DNA of 15,108 bases from an uncultured Eubacteriales bacterium. GTDB lineage: Bacteria; Bacillota; Clostridia; Monoglobales; Monoglobaceae. The stretch is taken from contig CAJLFL010000023.1 of assembly GCA_905205855.1 (NCBI GenBank), positions 1 to 15,108 of the forward strand, given 5' to 3'. The notes beneath the pieces were generated by a model, which saw nothing but the letters and a program-made list of their open reading frames with translations, was not told the origin of the DNA and made no database searches. Positions 1 through 6,846 of the stretch are shown in pieces; position 1 is the first letter of the stretch, and each line of letters begins with the position of its first letter. A program made the translations under genes and the position numbers.

Positions 1-27
1 GGAACCTCCGCCGCCACCGCCGCTGCT
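1..27 (-). other. Ser/Gly linker of protein A (residues 2181-2189)
   Basis: SS, six Gly, S, cut by the window edge. In Clostridia surface proteins such linkers commonly precede an anchoring or repeat region, for example S-layer-homology repeats; that part is not visible. Confidence 0.8.
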
Positions 28-831
28 CTTTTGGGCAGTGGTAACAGTAAATTCCTCGCTTGTAATATCGTGTGTTGCGTCGGCTGCCGCTCCGCTGAGC
101 ACTACATCAACGGTATATTCTGTGCCTGCCGCAAAGCTGCCACTTAAAATATAGCTTTTATTATCCGCTGACGCTATAACCTCTGCAAGTGTAATTGTTC
201 TGTTGCTGCTGTCCTTTACAACAAAGTTTGACTTTGTAAGCCCTTCAATCTCACGGTCAAGAACTACTGTGATATATGTTCTTCCCACCGCTCCGGCAGA
301 AGCGCTTATCGAAATTTTGGTGATTTCAACATTACCGTTTACATAAGCAATCTCATAATTGCCTGAGGTCAGACCGGCTGCACTTGTTACGCCGGTGTAG
401 GTATCAACAGCCGTCTGTCCGTTAATACTGCTGTCATAGCTAAGCTTCAGCTCGCCGCTCAATACGCTTTCATCCTCGCCGTTTACAAAGCCGGAATATT
501 CGACTTCAAGTGCAGGATTTTCAGCTCCGTATTCGCGGCTTACATCCTTGACCTTAATCGTAAGCGGTGCTTTGGCAACGGTCAGTGTTCCCGTGCCGCC
601 GACTTCAAGAATAAGGTTGTCGGTTTCGCTGCTTGTCAGCTGTGCGGATATTGCGTATCCGTTTTCGTTTGCGGGTGCATTTGCCGCTGTACCGTCACTT
701 GTAAATACCGTGCTCTTTGTAAATTCCGCAAGCTCAGCCGCTGTAATCAGATTGTTGTCGCTTTCAAGCTCAAAGACCGGAGTTTCGCCGTATACCTTGC
801 TCGTATTCTTTGGCTTAACCACGATTTTCGC
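1..831 (-). repeat. Shared 3' module, gene A copy (residues 1913-2189)
   Basis: Residues 1913-2189 align almost without gaps to residues 2478-2752 of protein B: KVYGE/KVYGD, NLITA.EL, FTSDG, KAPLTIKVK/KAPLTVKVK, REYGAENP/REYGADNP, NYEI.Y..GN.EITKI, ASAGA, EGLT..NF.VK, DNKSY.L.G.F, YTV.V.L, then Ser/Gly. By eye close to half the residues agree. On the DNA this forms a long, diverged inverted repeat with the right end of the window. Confidence 0.85.
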
Positions 832-3800
832 CTTGTTTATTACAAAGCTTTGCGCTGCGCTAAACTCATAATTTCCTTTTCCGATAACATTAACGCTTGC
901 TGTGCCTGCATTTGTATTGTCGCTGTATGAAAAGTCATAGTCTGTCTGCGGATTAAGCGTTATACCATCAACCTTTACAGTAACGGAGGGCTCTTTTGCC
1001 GTGCCGTCATAGGTGAATGAGGCATTGTCAAATGTGATTTCCGGTGCATGAGTATTCTTTTGAACAGAATATGCTGCAGCGGCATTGCCGCTGAAGTTTC
1101 CGATACCGTTAATTTTAATCTCCTTTGCTCCTGCATTTGTCATATCAGCAGGATACTCAACGGTATAATCTGCATTTTCGGTCAATTTGGTATCGTTCAT
1201 CTTTACCGTAACGGTCGGTTTTTGTTCGCTGCCGTTATAGATAAAGCTGTCAGAGTCAAGTGATACTGTTATATCATTGCTGCTTATATCCTTTGGCTGA
1301 ATTGTAACATCTATATCTGCTTCGGCAGATTGATAAAGATTACTGTCACTCGGAGTAAATACAACCGTGTACTTTTTGCTGTCACTGACATTTGTCGGTG
1401 CACCGGTCTTAAAGCTCCATGTGCCGTCAACCTTGTTAGTATTATATGTTGCCGTGCCTTTAATGCTTTCGTTCGGAACAGGACTGCCGTTATAAACCGC
1501 GGTAATGGGATTTGCCGAAAGCACAGGTATATATCTGTCGGTCAGAACAATTTTAAATTCAAGTGTATCACGGTATTCCTGATTGGTACAGTAGTTTCGG
1601 TCATCAGATTCAATTTTTACTTTTACCGTAAATACCTTGCCTGCATCATCGGAGGTAAGACCGTCCTTAATTTTAAAATGGATTTTACCGTCTATTTTGT
1701 ACCCTGTACCGAGAATTTCAGAGCCTTTCTGAGAGTCATTCGCCGACCAGACTTCATATGTATTATTATCGTTTGGCGTTCCGAATTCACTTGCCTCGAT
1801 TGCATATTCGGATGTGTCGTTATAACGTATATATAATGTCAGGTCGTGACAGCCCTCAATCAGCACCGGTAGGATTATGCCGCCGGACGATACTGTTTCT
1901 TTGTAAATAGTATAGTTTTTGGCATTATCGGTTTCGTTTAAGGTCAGCTCTGTTTTACCTCGATTGTGATAGTCTGCATCCGGTGTATCAAATTCAGCTT
2001 TTCCTACTGTATAGTCTTCCGGATTAAGATAAACCTTATTTTCCGGTGAATTATGTCTGTTAAATTCAACCGATTCATATTCGGCAGCGGTTGTTCCGTC
2101 ATATGTTTTTGTTTTGTATTTTACGGTGTAGGCAAGAGGCATCTTTGCTATTTTGCAGGAATTTATCAGCTGCGGCTCCGTGCTGTTGTGGTTCTTGTCG
2201 CCGATTACTCTGTAATACACTGTGTATGCGTCATTGGCGTTTTTGCCTGTTATAGCTGATGTGCTCCAGGATTCTTCGTTATCGGGTGTGGCGGTATACT
2301 CAATAATATATCCGCTGTTTTCCTTTACAGAGCCGAGTGTGTGAAGAATCTGATCCTTGCCGTTATATTCAAGCCTGTCAATCGCTGCCGGCGGCTCATA
2401 GTCCGCACCGTCATCAAGCTTTCCCGAAACAAGGTCAGCCTTGTTTACCGTTACCTTACAGGACACTGTTTTTGAGTATCCTTCACGGGTGATTTGACAT
2501 TTATACTCATATTCTCTTGCTTCCGTAAGATTGCTGTCGGTGTATTCGTATTCTGTTTCGCCTGTAAGCTCAACACCGTCCCTGAACCACTTGTATGTCG
2601 TATCACCGGTGTAAGTGGGCAGGTCGTCTTTTTCTGCCGTCAGAGTTACGGAATTACTGCCGTTGTATGTCTGTACGCTTTCGCTTGGAGTCAGTCTTTC
2701 GTTATAAAACGGTATAGACACAACCATGACGTTTTCAATCACTTTTTTGCTGAGTTCCTCATCACTTGCCCATGTACCGTCGGTGTGCCTTAATGTTAGG
2801 CTTGATGATATAAGGTCGGATAAGGTACAGTTTTCATCTGTGATTTCTATTTTGCCGTATGTTCCGTTCTGGAGCATGTTTTTAATTCCGCTTCCGTCAA
2901 TGATTTTGAGAATATCGACAGTGCTGTTGCCTGACATACTGATATATCCGCCGTCCTCAAGTGTGACTGCGCCTATATGTCCATCAGCAATGTTCAGACT
3001 GCCGCCGTTTTTGACAATCAGTGACTTTCCGTCTGCAAAGCTGAGCTTTGTGTTTATCCCTTTTGATGCTGTGTAATTCACTTTGGCTCCGTCTATAACA
3101 ATGTCATCAGCCGAGGTAAAGCTGTCGCCCATAACGGTTACGTATTCATCACTTGTGATTGTACCGCTGAAAACCTCCTTAATATCTGTGTAGTATTTGT
3201 GATTGTCATTATTCGGATAATCGCCGATTGAGCCTGCAAGCTTTGCGGAGCAATACATACATTTATCATCAACAGCGTCGGCGTGCGGGCATCTTATCGG
3301 AATGAGATCACTGTTCAGGAAAGTGGCGTTTGACTGCCTAAATAACTGATCGTTTCTCAGATACTCGCCTTTATGAGTTTTAAAGATATATCCGTCAGCA
3401 AGCAGCTCTGCTCCGGAGGTTTCATTTTCTGAATTTATCGAACCGAATCTGCCGCCCGAAAAAGCAAACTTCAAGCCGCTGCCGTATAGATACAGATTGC
3501 GGATATACAAATTCTCCGGCGCGGTAATATGCAGATACTCCTTTGAGGTATCGGTGGTAAAGACAACAATATCATTGATATAGCAGGCATCTTTAAATTC
3601 GTCCGTAATATACAGCTCTGCGGTGTCTCTTAAAAAGATTTTGCCGTATAATATTCCCTGGTCCTTTGTAGATACAAGCGTCATCTTTCCGCCGTAGAGA
3701 TCTAATTCGACTATATTATCGTAATAACCAAAGGTTTTACCGTTCAGGTCAAATGTAAAGTCACCGGTTTTTATGATAATATCGACAGGCGTGCTGTCAT

Positions 3801-6567
3801 TCGCATCATTTGCGATATTTTTAAGCAGCTTTACCGTACAGCCGCTGTTTTCCGTTTTTTGCGCCTCGGCAAAGGCGTCCGCTATATTGGCATAAAAGCT
3901 TGTGCTGCCGTTAAGGCTGAGCGATGCAGCGTGCTGCAGACCGCATACCTGACATAAGCCGTCATCTGAAATATTCGTATGCTTGCAAGCCGAGCCGCAT
4001 ATCGTGCATACGCCGTCCGTAAAGCTGTGATTACATTTCTCTGCCGTTATGCTCGTATTTTTTTCAACATACATACCTGCATGCATAACGGTAAGATTAA
4101 AGCTGTATTCGCCGGTTTTGGAATCATCATCAGGTATCGTGTATTCCCATACGACAGTTTTATCTGCCGAAGAATAAGTGCCGTTATAATTTATATTGCG
4201 GCTGCCGCCGGGAAGAACTACATCAAGCTCTTTTAATAATATGCCGCTTTCCGGTATGGCAGGACAGTCCTCGTCAAATTCCAAACCGGCCTTGACATAT
4301 ACCTTCTGCCCGGTATAGAAATTGGCGTCCGTTGCGGAAGCTGTCGGATTTGTTGATATGACAACGTTATTTATTCTAAAGGGTATAGGAGCAACGGTTA
4401 CATCCGTCAGTGTTGTAGCAGAGGTTAAATCCGTTATCCAGTTATTGTCCTTGTCTTTAAAGGTATAACCGGTATCAAGCATATTGCTCAAGCCGTGCAG
4501 AGCTGTTATTTTTCCGTATGTACCGCCCTGCAGCTTGACGGCGTTGACAGTTCCCTCAAGAGCGCTGATATAACCGCTTCCCTTTATCGTATTCTGATAA
4601 ATGCCGTTAAACGTGAGTACGTTGCCGTCACCGAGATCGATTTTCTTGCCGTTCAAATCAAAATTAACATTTTTGCCTAAGTTAAACGTCAAATCGCCGT
4701 TAATGCTTAAATCCGATTCAATAACGATTGTATCGTTGTTCTTGGCAGCATTATATGCGGCTTCAAGAGTTTCATAGCAGACAGCGCTTTCGCCCTCGCC
4801 TATTTTTGCTGCATAGCTGCGGCCGCAGGCGCATGTTCCGCCGGTGAAGGAATGTGTATGTGCTTTAACGGCTATATCGTCGGTGTATTCGCTGACGGTG
4901 CCGTTTATGACTTCATCGGTCGGCTGCCGAGTATCCCAGTCATATTTTACAAATGCAGTACCGCTCGGCAGACAGTTCATTATAGGAGTCCCATCCGGCA
5001 TACTTATTCCGTATATAAGAACATCACCCTCAGAAAGCGAAACCGATCCGGACTCCACGTGAACGGCAGGATATATTTTATCCGGGCCTGCTTGTGAACC
5101 CTTAATATATACATTTTCGCCGACTGTCAGATTTCCGTCGCGTATTTCAATGGCGTAATTCGCGAAGGAGCTGCTATGGACCTGCTGTACCTTTCCGTTT
5201 GTCAATTCTATATTTCCATTAAAAACGGTAAGCGGTATTCCTCCTTCCGGAGCAGAAAGAGTTTTGCCGTTCAGGTCAATAGTCAGGTTTTGGTGGTATG
5301 AATAACTATTTGCATATACCTTCTCTGATAAATCGGTTAATACGTTTATTATGCCTCCGTACATGCATGCAGCACTCGCGGCAGCAGACAGTGTATTATA
5401 AAACTCTCCCTCATACTTTGCGGCGGCAGGTGCTCCGCATCTTTTACATATGCCGTTTGTATCGTAATAATGCTTGTTGCTGCATAACTTTACTACCTTT
5501 ACACCGCTCGGCAGCTCTGTGATGCTTTCGTCCGACAAATCAATCTTATATTCGTCAGCATTGACATACATATAGCCGCGGTATAAAAAGTCTTCAAGCA
5601 GCTTATGTGTTTTTGCCTTAATACCGCATATGCTGCCATAAAATTCTCCGTATTCGGCTCTGTTGGAAAACTCAAAATTTTCAATATACATTCCAATCTT
5701 GTCGCCGCTGATTTTTGTTTCTGAATTGCTGCCGGTTAATACGGGGTTGCCGCCGTTGCAATATACACCGTAATATGTATCACTGTTCAGGATGCCGTCG
5801 GATATGCCGAAATTTGTGTTTTCACCCATGTATACAGCGCTGCGGTACGGCTTGGTAGCGTCGTCGTCTTTGGCTGCTATATTATTGAGCGTGGCATAAT
5901 ACAGAAAGAAATCCGAGAGTACAGTCGTTCCCGACGAGTATGTGCCGGATACGCTGACGGTACATACGTCCTGATCGTTCGGACAGTTGTTGACTAACGT
6001 GCCTCGCGAGCTCGGCAAACCGTAAGCCGTGAATGACGTTCCGTTGATAATATTAAACAGACCTTCGGTCGGACTGTTGTAGCTGCCCGAAAGAGTATGC
6101 CCCCTCAGATTGAGTGTAATATTGTTGCCGCCGTCAAGCGTAATATTTGTCCCCGCCGGTATTTCGGCATCATCAAGCAGATTTATATAGATATACGTTC
6201 TGCTCTGGGTGGTTGTATAATTATCCGCATACTCAAAAGCATTGATAATATCATCAAACTCAAGCGGTTCGCCTAAATCGGTGCCGGCAATCGTTATCGT
6301 CACACTTGCGATACTGCTGCCTGAGGCAAGCGGAGCAATATCATCCTCCTCCGTATCCGGCGGTGATACGACCTCGCTTTGTTCAGTCTGATCCTCCGGG
6401 TCTGCCGGGACATCCAAATCATCCCGGTTCACCTGAATATCCGCGTCCTCTGTCTGCACAGCCCCGGCTTGGAGGACGTCCTCCAAGCCTTCTGCCGATA
6501 TACCTATCGGCAGAAGACTGAAAAGCATTGACATACATAATAACATACTTAAAAACCGTTTTTGCAT
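1..6567 (-). CDS. Giant secreted/surface protein A: beta-helix modules with CHCC knuckles plus MBG/YDG Ig-like array (3' end missing)
   Basis: I read 2189 codons without a stop from ATG 6567 to the window edge. The start is supported by GGAG with a 6-nt spacer, a signal peptide beginning MQKRFLSMLL, and the same start context in gene B. Order: signal peptide 1-25; acidic linker 26-80; beta-helix-like modules about 84-1289, each with a strand such as LTIDLNGKTL (429-438), VNFDLNGKKI (634-643) or FTFDLNGKTF (937-946), alternating with Cys/His knuckles near 362, 570, 845, 861 and 1093; an Ig-like domain 1290-1376 (W1327, YKC1357); YDG-type domain 1477-1567 (TYDGTT 1488-1493); two YNG/YDG..P.VTVK repeats 1758-1913; two MBG-type domains 1914-2084 (KVYGETP, REYGAENP); a final Ig-like domain 2085-2176; then a Ser/Gly linker. 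No catalytic motif is recognisable. By family style this is an extracellular adhesin or S-layer-associated protein. The anchor must lie beyond base 1. The frame and secretion are sure; the function is unknown. Confidence 0.93.
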   Translation of the reverse strand, partial: MQKRFLSMLLCMSMLFSLLPIGISAEGLEDVLQAGAVQTEDADIQVNRDDLDVPADPEDQTEQSEVVSPPDTEEDDIAPLASGSSIASVTITIAGTDLGEPLEFDDIINAFEYADNYTTTQSRTYIYINLLDDAEIPAGTNITLDGGNNITLNLRGHTLSGSYNSPTEGLFNIINGTSFTAYGLPSSRGTLVNNCPNDQDVCTVSVSGTYSSGTTVLSDFFLYYATLNNIAAKDDDATKPYRSAVYMGENTNFGISDGILNSDTYYGVYCNGGNPVLTGSNSETKISGDKIGMYIENFEFSNRAEYGEFYGSICGIKAKTHKLLEDFLYRGYMYVNADEYKIDLSDESITELPSGVKVVKLCSNKHYYDTNGICKRCGAPAAAKYEGEFYNTLSAAASAACMYGGIINVLTDLSEKVYANSYSYHQNLTIDLNGKTLSAPEGGIPLTVFNGNIELTNGKVQQVHSSSFANYAIEIRDGNLTVGENVYIKGSQAGPDKIYPAVHVESGSVSLSEGDVLIYGISMPDGTPIMNCLPSGTAFVKYDWDTRQPTDEVINGTVSEYTDDIAVKAHTHSFTGGTCACGRSYAAKIGEGESAVCYETLEAAYNAAKNNDTIVIESDLSINGDLTFNLGKNVNFDLNGKKIDLGDGNVLTFNGIYQNTIKGSGYISALEGTVNAVKLQGGTYGKITALHGLSNMLDTGYTFKDKDNNWITDLTSATTLTDVTVAPIPFRINNVVISTNPTASATDANFYTGQKVYVKAGLEFDEDCPAIPESGILLKELDVVLPGGSRNINYNGTYSSADKTVVWEYTIPDDDSKTGEYSFNLTVMHAGMYVEKNTSITAEKCNHSFTDGVCTICGSACKHTNISDDGLCQVCGLQHAASLSLNGSTSFYANIADAFAEAQKTENSGCTVKLLKNIANDANDSTPVDIIIKTGDFTFDLNGKTFGYYDNIVELDLYGGKMTLVSTKDQGILYGKIFLRDTAELYITDEFKDACYINDIVVFTTDTSKEYLHITAPENLYIRNLYLYGSGLKFAFSGGRFGSINSENETSGAELLADGYIFKTHKGEYLRNDQLFRQSNATFLNSDLIPIRCPHADAVDDKCMYCSAKLAGSIGDYPNNDNHKYYTDIKEVFSGTITSDEYVTVMGDSFTSADDIVIDGAKVNYTASKGINTKLSFADGKSLIVKNGGSLNIADGHIGAVTLEDGGYISMSGNSTVDILKIIDGSGIKNMLQNGTYGKIEITDENCTLSDLISSSLTLRHTDGTWASDEELSKKVIENVMVVSIPFYNERLTPSESVQTYNGSNSVTLTAEKDDLPTYTGDTTYKWFRDGVELTGETEYEYTDSNLTEAREYEYKCQITREGYSKTVSCKVTVNKADLVSGKLDDGADYEPPAAIDRLEYNGKDQILHTLGSVKENSGYIIEYTATPDNEESWSTSAITGKNANDAYTVYYRVIGDKNHNSTEPQLINSCKIAKMPLAYTVKYKTKTYDGTTAAEYESVEFNRHNSPENKVYLNPEDYTVGKAEFDTPDADYHNRGKTELTLNETDNAKNYTIYKETVSSGGIILPVLIEGCHDLTLYIRYNDTSEYAIEASEFGTPNDNNTYEVWSANDSQKGSEILGTGYKIDGKIHFKIKDGLTSDDAGKVFTVKVKIESDDRNYCTNQEYRDTLEFKIVLTDRYIPVLSANPITAVYNGSPVPNESIKGTATYNTNKVDGTWSFKTGAPTNVSDSKKYTVVFTPSDSNLYQSAEADIDVTIQPKDISSNDITVSLDSDSFIYNGSEQKPTVTVKMNDTKLTENADYTVEYPADMTNAGAKEIKINGIGNFSGNAAAAYSVQKNTHAPEITFDNASFTYDGTAKEPSVTVKVDGITLNPQTDYDFSYSDNTNAGTASVNVIGKGNYEFSAAQSFVINKAKIVVKPKNTSKVYGETPVFELESDNNLITAAELAEFTKSTVFTSDGTAANAPANENGYAISAQLTSSETDNLILEVGGTGTLTVAKAPLTIKVKDVSREYGAENPALEVEYSGFVNGEDESVLSGELKLSYDSSINGQTAVDTYTGVTSAAGLTSGNYEIAYVNGNVEITKISISASAGAVGRTYITVVLDREIEGLTKSNFVVKDSSNRTITLAEVIASADNKSYILSGSFAAGTEYTVDVVLSGAAADATHDITSEEFTVTTAQKSSGGGGGGS
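40..2700 (-). other. Ig-like/MBG/YDG array of protein A (residues 1290-2176)
   Basis: About ten beta-sandwich domains in a row. Most carry an aromatic-Gly signature near the start (TYNGS 1299, EYNGK 1401, TYDGT 1488, VYNGS 1691, IYNGS 1776, TYDGT 1852, VYGET 1926, EYGAE 2012) and end in an N-Y then Val/Ile-rich strand and a K-A linker (INKA, VAKA). Family knowledge: MBG and YDG domains occur as stalks of Gram-positive adhesins. Their role here is probably to extend the beta-helix head from the wall. Confidence 0.75.
3250..3291 (-). other. Cys/His knuckle 5 of protein A
   Basis: C1093-x-H1095-x7-C1103-x2-C1106, following a rung ending at residue 1044 and preceding the last beta-helix module. 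Confidence 0.65.
3943..4035 (-). other. Tandem Cys/His knuckles 3 and 4 of protein A
   Basis: C845-x-H847-x6-C854-x2-C857, then three residues later C861-x-H863-x8-C872-x2-C875. Two complete C-x-H...CxxC units back to back, between an Ig-like insert and the next beta-helix module. Confidence 0.65.
4825..4860 (-). other. Degenerate Cys/His knuckle 2 of protein A
   Basis: HTHSFTGGTCACG, residues 570-582: two His, then C579-x-C581. The first Cys is replaced by His and the CxxC is shortened to CxC. Position and following helix-like segment match the other knuckles. Confidence 0.5.
5437..5484 (-). other. Cys/His knuckle 1 of protein A
   Basis: C362-x3-H366-x7-C374-x2-C377 followed by Gly, between beta-helix modules. 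This arrangement could bind Zn(2+) or form disulfides. Confidence 0.6.
6328..6492 (-). other. Acidic spacer of protein A (residues 26-80)
   Basis: Directly after the signal peptide come about 55 residues with about 20 Asp/Glu, one Arg and no Lys, rich in Pro, Gln and Val (for example DVPADPEDQTEQSE). Such segments are usually disordered. Protein B has no equivalent and goes straight into its first domain. Confidence 0.7.
6466..6489. repeat. Perfect 24-bp palindrome inside gene A
   Basis: The half-site GGCTTGGAGGAC (6466-6477) is followed without gap by its reverse complement (6478-6489). It lies in codons 27-34, just after the signal peptide, and shares base 6489 with the next inverted repeat. 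The mRNA would carry a GGAGG core paired to CCTCC. Confidence 0.9.
6489..6516. repeat. Perfect 12-bp stem, 4-nt loop inside gene A
   Basis: Arms 6489-6500 (CTTCTGCCGATA) and 6505-6516 are exact reverse complements around TACC. They encode the end of the signal peptide (codons 18-27). There is no T-run after it on either strand, so it does not look like an intrinsic terminator. Gene B has no counterpart at this place. Confidence 0.9.
6493..6567 (-). other. Signal peptide of protein A (residues 1-25)
   Basis: Short basic start MQKR, a long hydrophobic core (FLSMLLCMSMLFSLLPIGI) and a small-residue exit ISA before EGL. The predicted Sec cleavage is after Ala25. There is no lipobox: Cys11 lies inside the hydrophobic core. 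Confidence 0.85.
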
Positions 6568-6577
6568 TGTCTTCTCC
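6545..6577 (-). repeat. Start-region inverted repeat, gene A copy
   Basis: The 33 nt from the ribosome binding site through codon 7 and two bases of codon 8 match the gene B copy at 6843-6875 with only two mismatches. The first 21 nt (6577-6557) are identical. This covers GGAG, spacer, ATG and the codons for MQKR. It marks the two genes as duplicates at their 5' ends. Confidence 0.85.
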
Positions 6578-6579
6578 TT
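6574..6579 (-). promoter_or_regulatory. Ribosome binding site of gene A
   Basis: AAGGAG on the minus strand, with GGAG ending six bases (AAGACA) before ATG 6567. It fixes this ATG as the start in preference to in-frame ATGs at codons 8, 12 and 14. Confidence 0.88.
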
Positions 6580-6609
6580 TTCTGAATATACTTATTATAT
6601 TATACACTG

Positions 6610-6652
6610 ATTATATCATATAGGAAATAATGTGTCATCATTCCAAAGTATG
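6610..6652 (-). promoter_or_regulatory. Promoter of gene A with upstream box
   Basis: Read on the minus strand: a 14-bp box CATACTTTGGAATG (6652-6639), directly followed by a -35 ATGACA (6638-6633, 5 of 6 to consensus), a 17-bp spacer ending in TGA (extended -10, 6618-6616), and a perfect -10 TATAAT (6615-6610). The expected start of transcription is near 6603, giving a leader of about 36 nt. The same elements with identical spacing recur in front of gene B, which makes a chance match unlikely. The box abuts the -35, so it could bind an activator or repressor; its ends form an imperfect dyad, CATAC-N4-GAATG. Confidence 0.8.
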
Positions 6653-6779
6653 ACATGGTATATACTGTTTTTTGCTAAGGCTCACAGGAATAATATTGCT
6701 GAATATATCCTGTCGGTTTATATAAAAAATACAGCAATTTTCCCATAAAAAGCCTTAATCATACTTTGGGATGATGACA
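6633..6779. repeat. 20-bp inverted repeat carrying box and -35 of both promoters
   Basis: Arms at 6633-6652 and 6760-6779 match at 19 of 20 positions when one is reverse-complemented (CATACTTTGGRATGATGACA, R being the only difference). They are separated by 107 bp. Each arm contains the upstream box and the -35 of one promoter, so the conservation is explained by regulation, by duplication of the whole gene front, or both. Confidence 0.85.
6684..6713. repeat. Interrupted dyad in the centre of the intergenic region
   Basis: Outer arms ACAGGA (6684-6689) and TCCTGT (6708-6713) and inner arms ATATT (6693-6697) and AATAT (6702-6706) enclose a GCTG loop, with 3- and 1-base interruptions. It sits between the two promoters, upstream of both, so it cannot be part of either transcript as mapped. 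An operator for a dimeric regulator is possible. Confidence 0.5.
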
Positions 6780-6802
6780 AGAAAAGATGGTTGTGATATA
6801 TT
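6760..6802 (+). promoter_or_regulatory. Promoter of gene B with upstream box
   Basis: A box CATACTTTGGGATG (6760-6773) directly precedes a -35 ATGACA (6774-6779), a 17-bp spacer ending in TGA (6794-6796), and a -10 TATATT (6797-6802, 5 of 6). The layout equals that of gene A's promoter base for base in spacing, while the 14 spacer bases in between differ. A second extended -10, TGTTATAAT, ends at 6813, eleven bases further on, but has no good -35 at 16-18 bp. The leader would be about 43 nt from the first -10. Confidence 0.78.
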
Positions 6803-6804
6803 TA

Positions 6805-6813
6805 TGTTATAAT
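6805..6813 (+). promoter_or_regulatory. Alternative extended -10 for gene B
   Basis: TGT followed by a perfect TATAAT (6808-6813) fits an extended -10 element. The hexamer 17 bp upstream (AGATGG) is a poor -35, so use of this site would rest on the extended -10 alone. It lies eleven bases, about one helical turn, downstream of the -10 that matches gene A's promoter. Confidence 0.4.
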
Positions 6814-6840
6814 ACTTATAGTGCATTATAATATGCGGAA

Positions 6841-6846
6841 AGGGAG
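6841..6846 (+). promoter_or_regulatory. Ribosome binding site of gene B
   Basis: AGGGAG, with GGAG ending six bases (AAGACA) before ATG 6853. Spacer and following codons are identical to those of gene A, which supports both starts. Confidence 0.88.

Larger units (their letters stand above)
2701..6318 (-). other. Beta-helix-like repeat region of protein A (about residues 84-1289)
   Basis: Several modules follow one plan. A helix-like Y.TL..A..AA segment (FYNTLSAAASAA 389-400, CYETLEAAYNAA 597-608, FYANIADAFAEA 891-902) leads into I..L.DLS and a D/N-LNGKT strand. Rungs end in GTYGKI-type turns (GEFYGSI 307-313, GGTYGKI 681-687, GGRFGSI 1038-1044, GTYGKI 1235-1240), then a GY.F segment and the next knuckle. 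The pattern resembles right-handed parallel beta-helices of Clostridia surface proteins. An Ig-like insert lies at about 727-842. Ligand or substrate is unknown. Confidence 0.7.

Noticed and set aside
1330..1836. 168-codon open frame on the plus strand within gene A
   Set aside because: Opposite to a continuous MBG-type coding frame; product is an unstructured Cys/Ile/Val/Phe-rich string without recognisable motif.
6466..6516. Intrinsic terminator or attenuator
   Set aside because: The stems are strong but no T-run follows on either strand, and the position is inside a translated frame rather than in a leader.
6306..6607. Overlapping short frames around the palindromes that both read GGRPPS
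   Set aside because: The shared peptide results from the 24-bp palindrome being read on both strands; no independent start signals.
6633..6779. Invertible promoter (phase switch) flanked by the 20-bp inverted repeat
   Set aside because: Each arm contains box and -35, and both -10 elements lie outside. Flipping the 107-bp centre would leave both promoters unchanged. Duplicate promoters explain the repeat, and no recombinase gene is in the window.
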